Source: Candidatus Thorarchaeota archaeon SMTZ1-83 (GTDB taxonomy: Archaea; Asgardarchaeota; Thorarchaeia; Thorarchaeales; Thorarchaeaceae). Taken from it: DNA of 6,745 bases. Positions 6,701 to 6,745 of this stretch are shown here, in pieces. A program made the translations under genes and the position numbers. The stretch spans positions 1-6,745 of the forward strand of contig LRSK01000076.1 of the NCBI GenBank assembly GCA_001563325.1, read 5' to 3'. Below the pieces are notes generated by a model. It was not told the origin of the DNA, made no database searches, and was given only the letters and a program-made list of their open reading frames with translations. The number at the start of each line of letters is the position of its first letter. Position 1 is the first letter of the stretch.

Positions 6701-6742
6701 GTTCGAAATGCAGTGCCGTTCCACCGACTGAGTCACGGCGGC
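6701..6742 (-). pseudogene. tRNA-like 5' fragment with no 3' half in the window
   Basis: Read on the minus strand from 6742, the sequence starts GCCGCCGTGACTCAGTCGGTGG, which matches the first 23 nt of the tRNA-Asn above at 19 positions, including the whole acceptor strand and the A box. It continues to ACTGCATT, where U followed by GCA would suit a Cys anticodon, and a TGCC at 6664-6661 could pair with GGCA (6717-6714). No T arm and no CGGCGGC acceptor 3' strand follow before the zinc-ribbon gene. It could be a truncated tRNA pseudogene, a split-tRNA 5' half, or a duplicated fragment. Confidence 0.4.
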
Positions 6743-6745
6743 TGA

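Noticed and set aside
6629..6736. GTG start giving a 174-residue version of the zinc-ribbon protein.
   Set aside because: The 36 extra residues are translated from tRNA-like sequence and have no domain character; ATG 6628 begins just before a well-formed basic region and zinc site.
352..6742. Direct repeat of 19 bp (352-370 and 6724-6742, 17 matches) that could mark the ends of an element integrated at a tRNA.
   Set aside because: The matching bases are just the acceptor strand and A box shared by many tRNAs, the copies differ at two sites, and no integrase or other mobility gene lies between them.
6600..6745. Complete intron-bearing tRNA on the minus strand starting at 6742.
   Set aside because: No T-loop consensus and no strand complementary to GCCGCCG appears before or shortly after the start of the zinc-ribbon gene.

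Overview
The window looks archaeal. The evidence is an intron-bearing tRNA-Asn on the minus strand, TATA-like promoter boxes, a probably leaderless mRNA, and a large secreted protein that joins a beta-propeller, a NosD-type parallel beta-helix and PKD domains. The 'DDPYIIEGYRI' and 'DVPYPI' motifs flanking the beta-helix are typical of archaeal surface proteins and common in Asgard genomes such as Thorarchaeota-like ones. The Asgard assignment is inference from style, not from a marker gene. I see no CRISPR array, rRNA, transposase or integrase.

Layout. Positions 1-171 (+) hold the C-terminal end of an unrecognised protein. Positions 205-370 (-) hold a tRNA-Asn(GTT) gene with an encoded CCA, interrupted by a 29-nt anticodon-loop intron and a second insertion of about 61 nt in the D-arm region. 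Positions 495-4712 (-) are one 1405-residue secreted protein with its own TATA box and a leader in which a hairpin overlaps the Shine-Dalgarno sequence. Positions 4713-5169 are intergenic and contain what looks like a decayed small two-helix membrane-protein gene on the minus strand. Positions 5170-6153 (+) encode a C45/choloylglycine-hydrolase-like Ntn hydrolase, probably read from a leaderless transcript. Positions 6212-6628 (-) encode a small zinc-ribbon protein with two membrane helices, convergent with the hydrolase. Positions 6629-6745 hold a tRNA-like 5' fragment on the minus strand whose 3' half is not in the window.

The genes do not form an obvious operon. The surface protein and the hydrolase are divergently transcribed from separate promoters, and the hydrolase and zinc-ribbon gene converge with 58 nt between them. 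No shared pathway can be shown from sequence alone. The features most worth a second look are the tRNA with its D-arm insertion, the orphan tRNA 5' fragment, the architecture of the surface protein and the broken membrane-protein gene.
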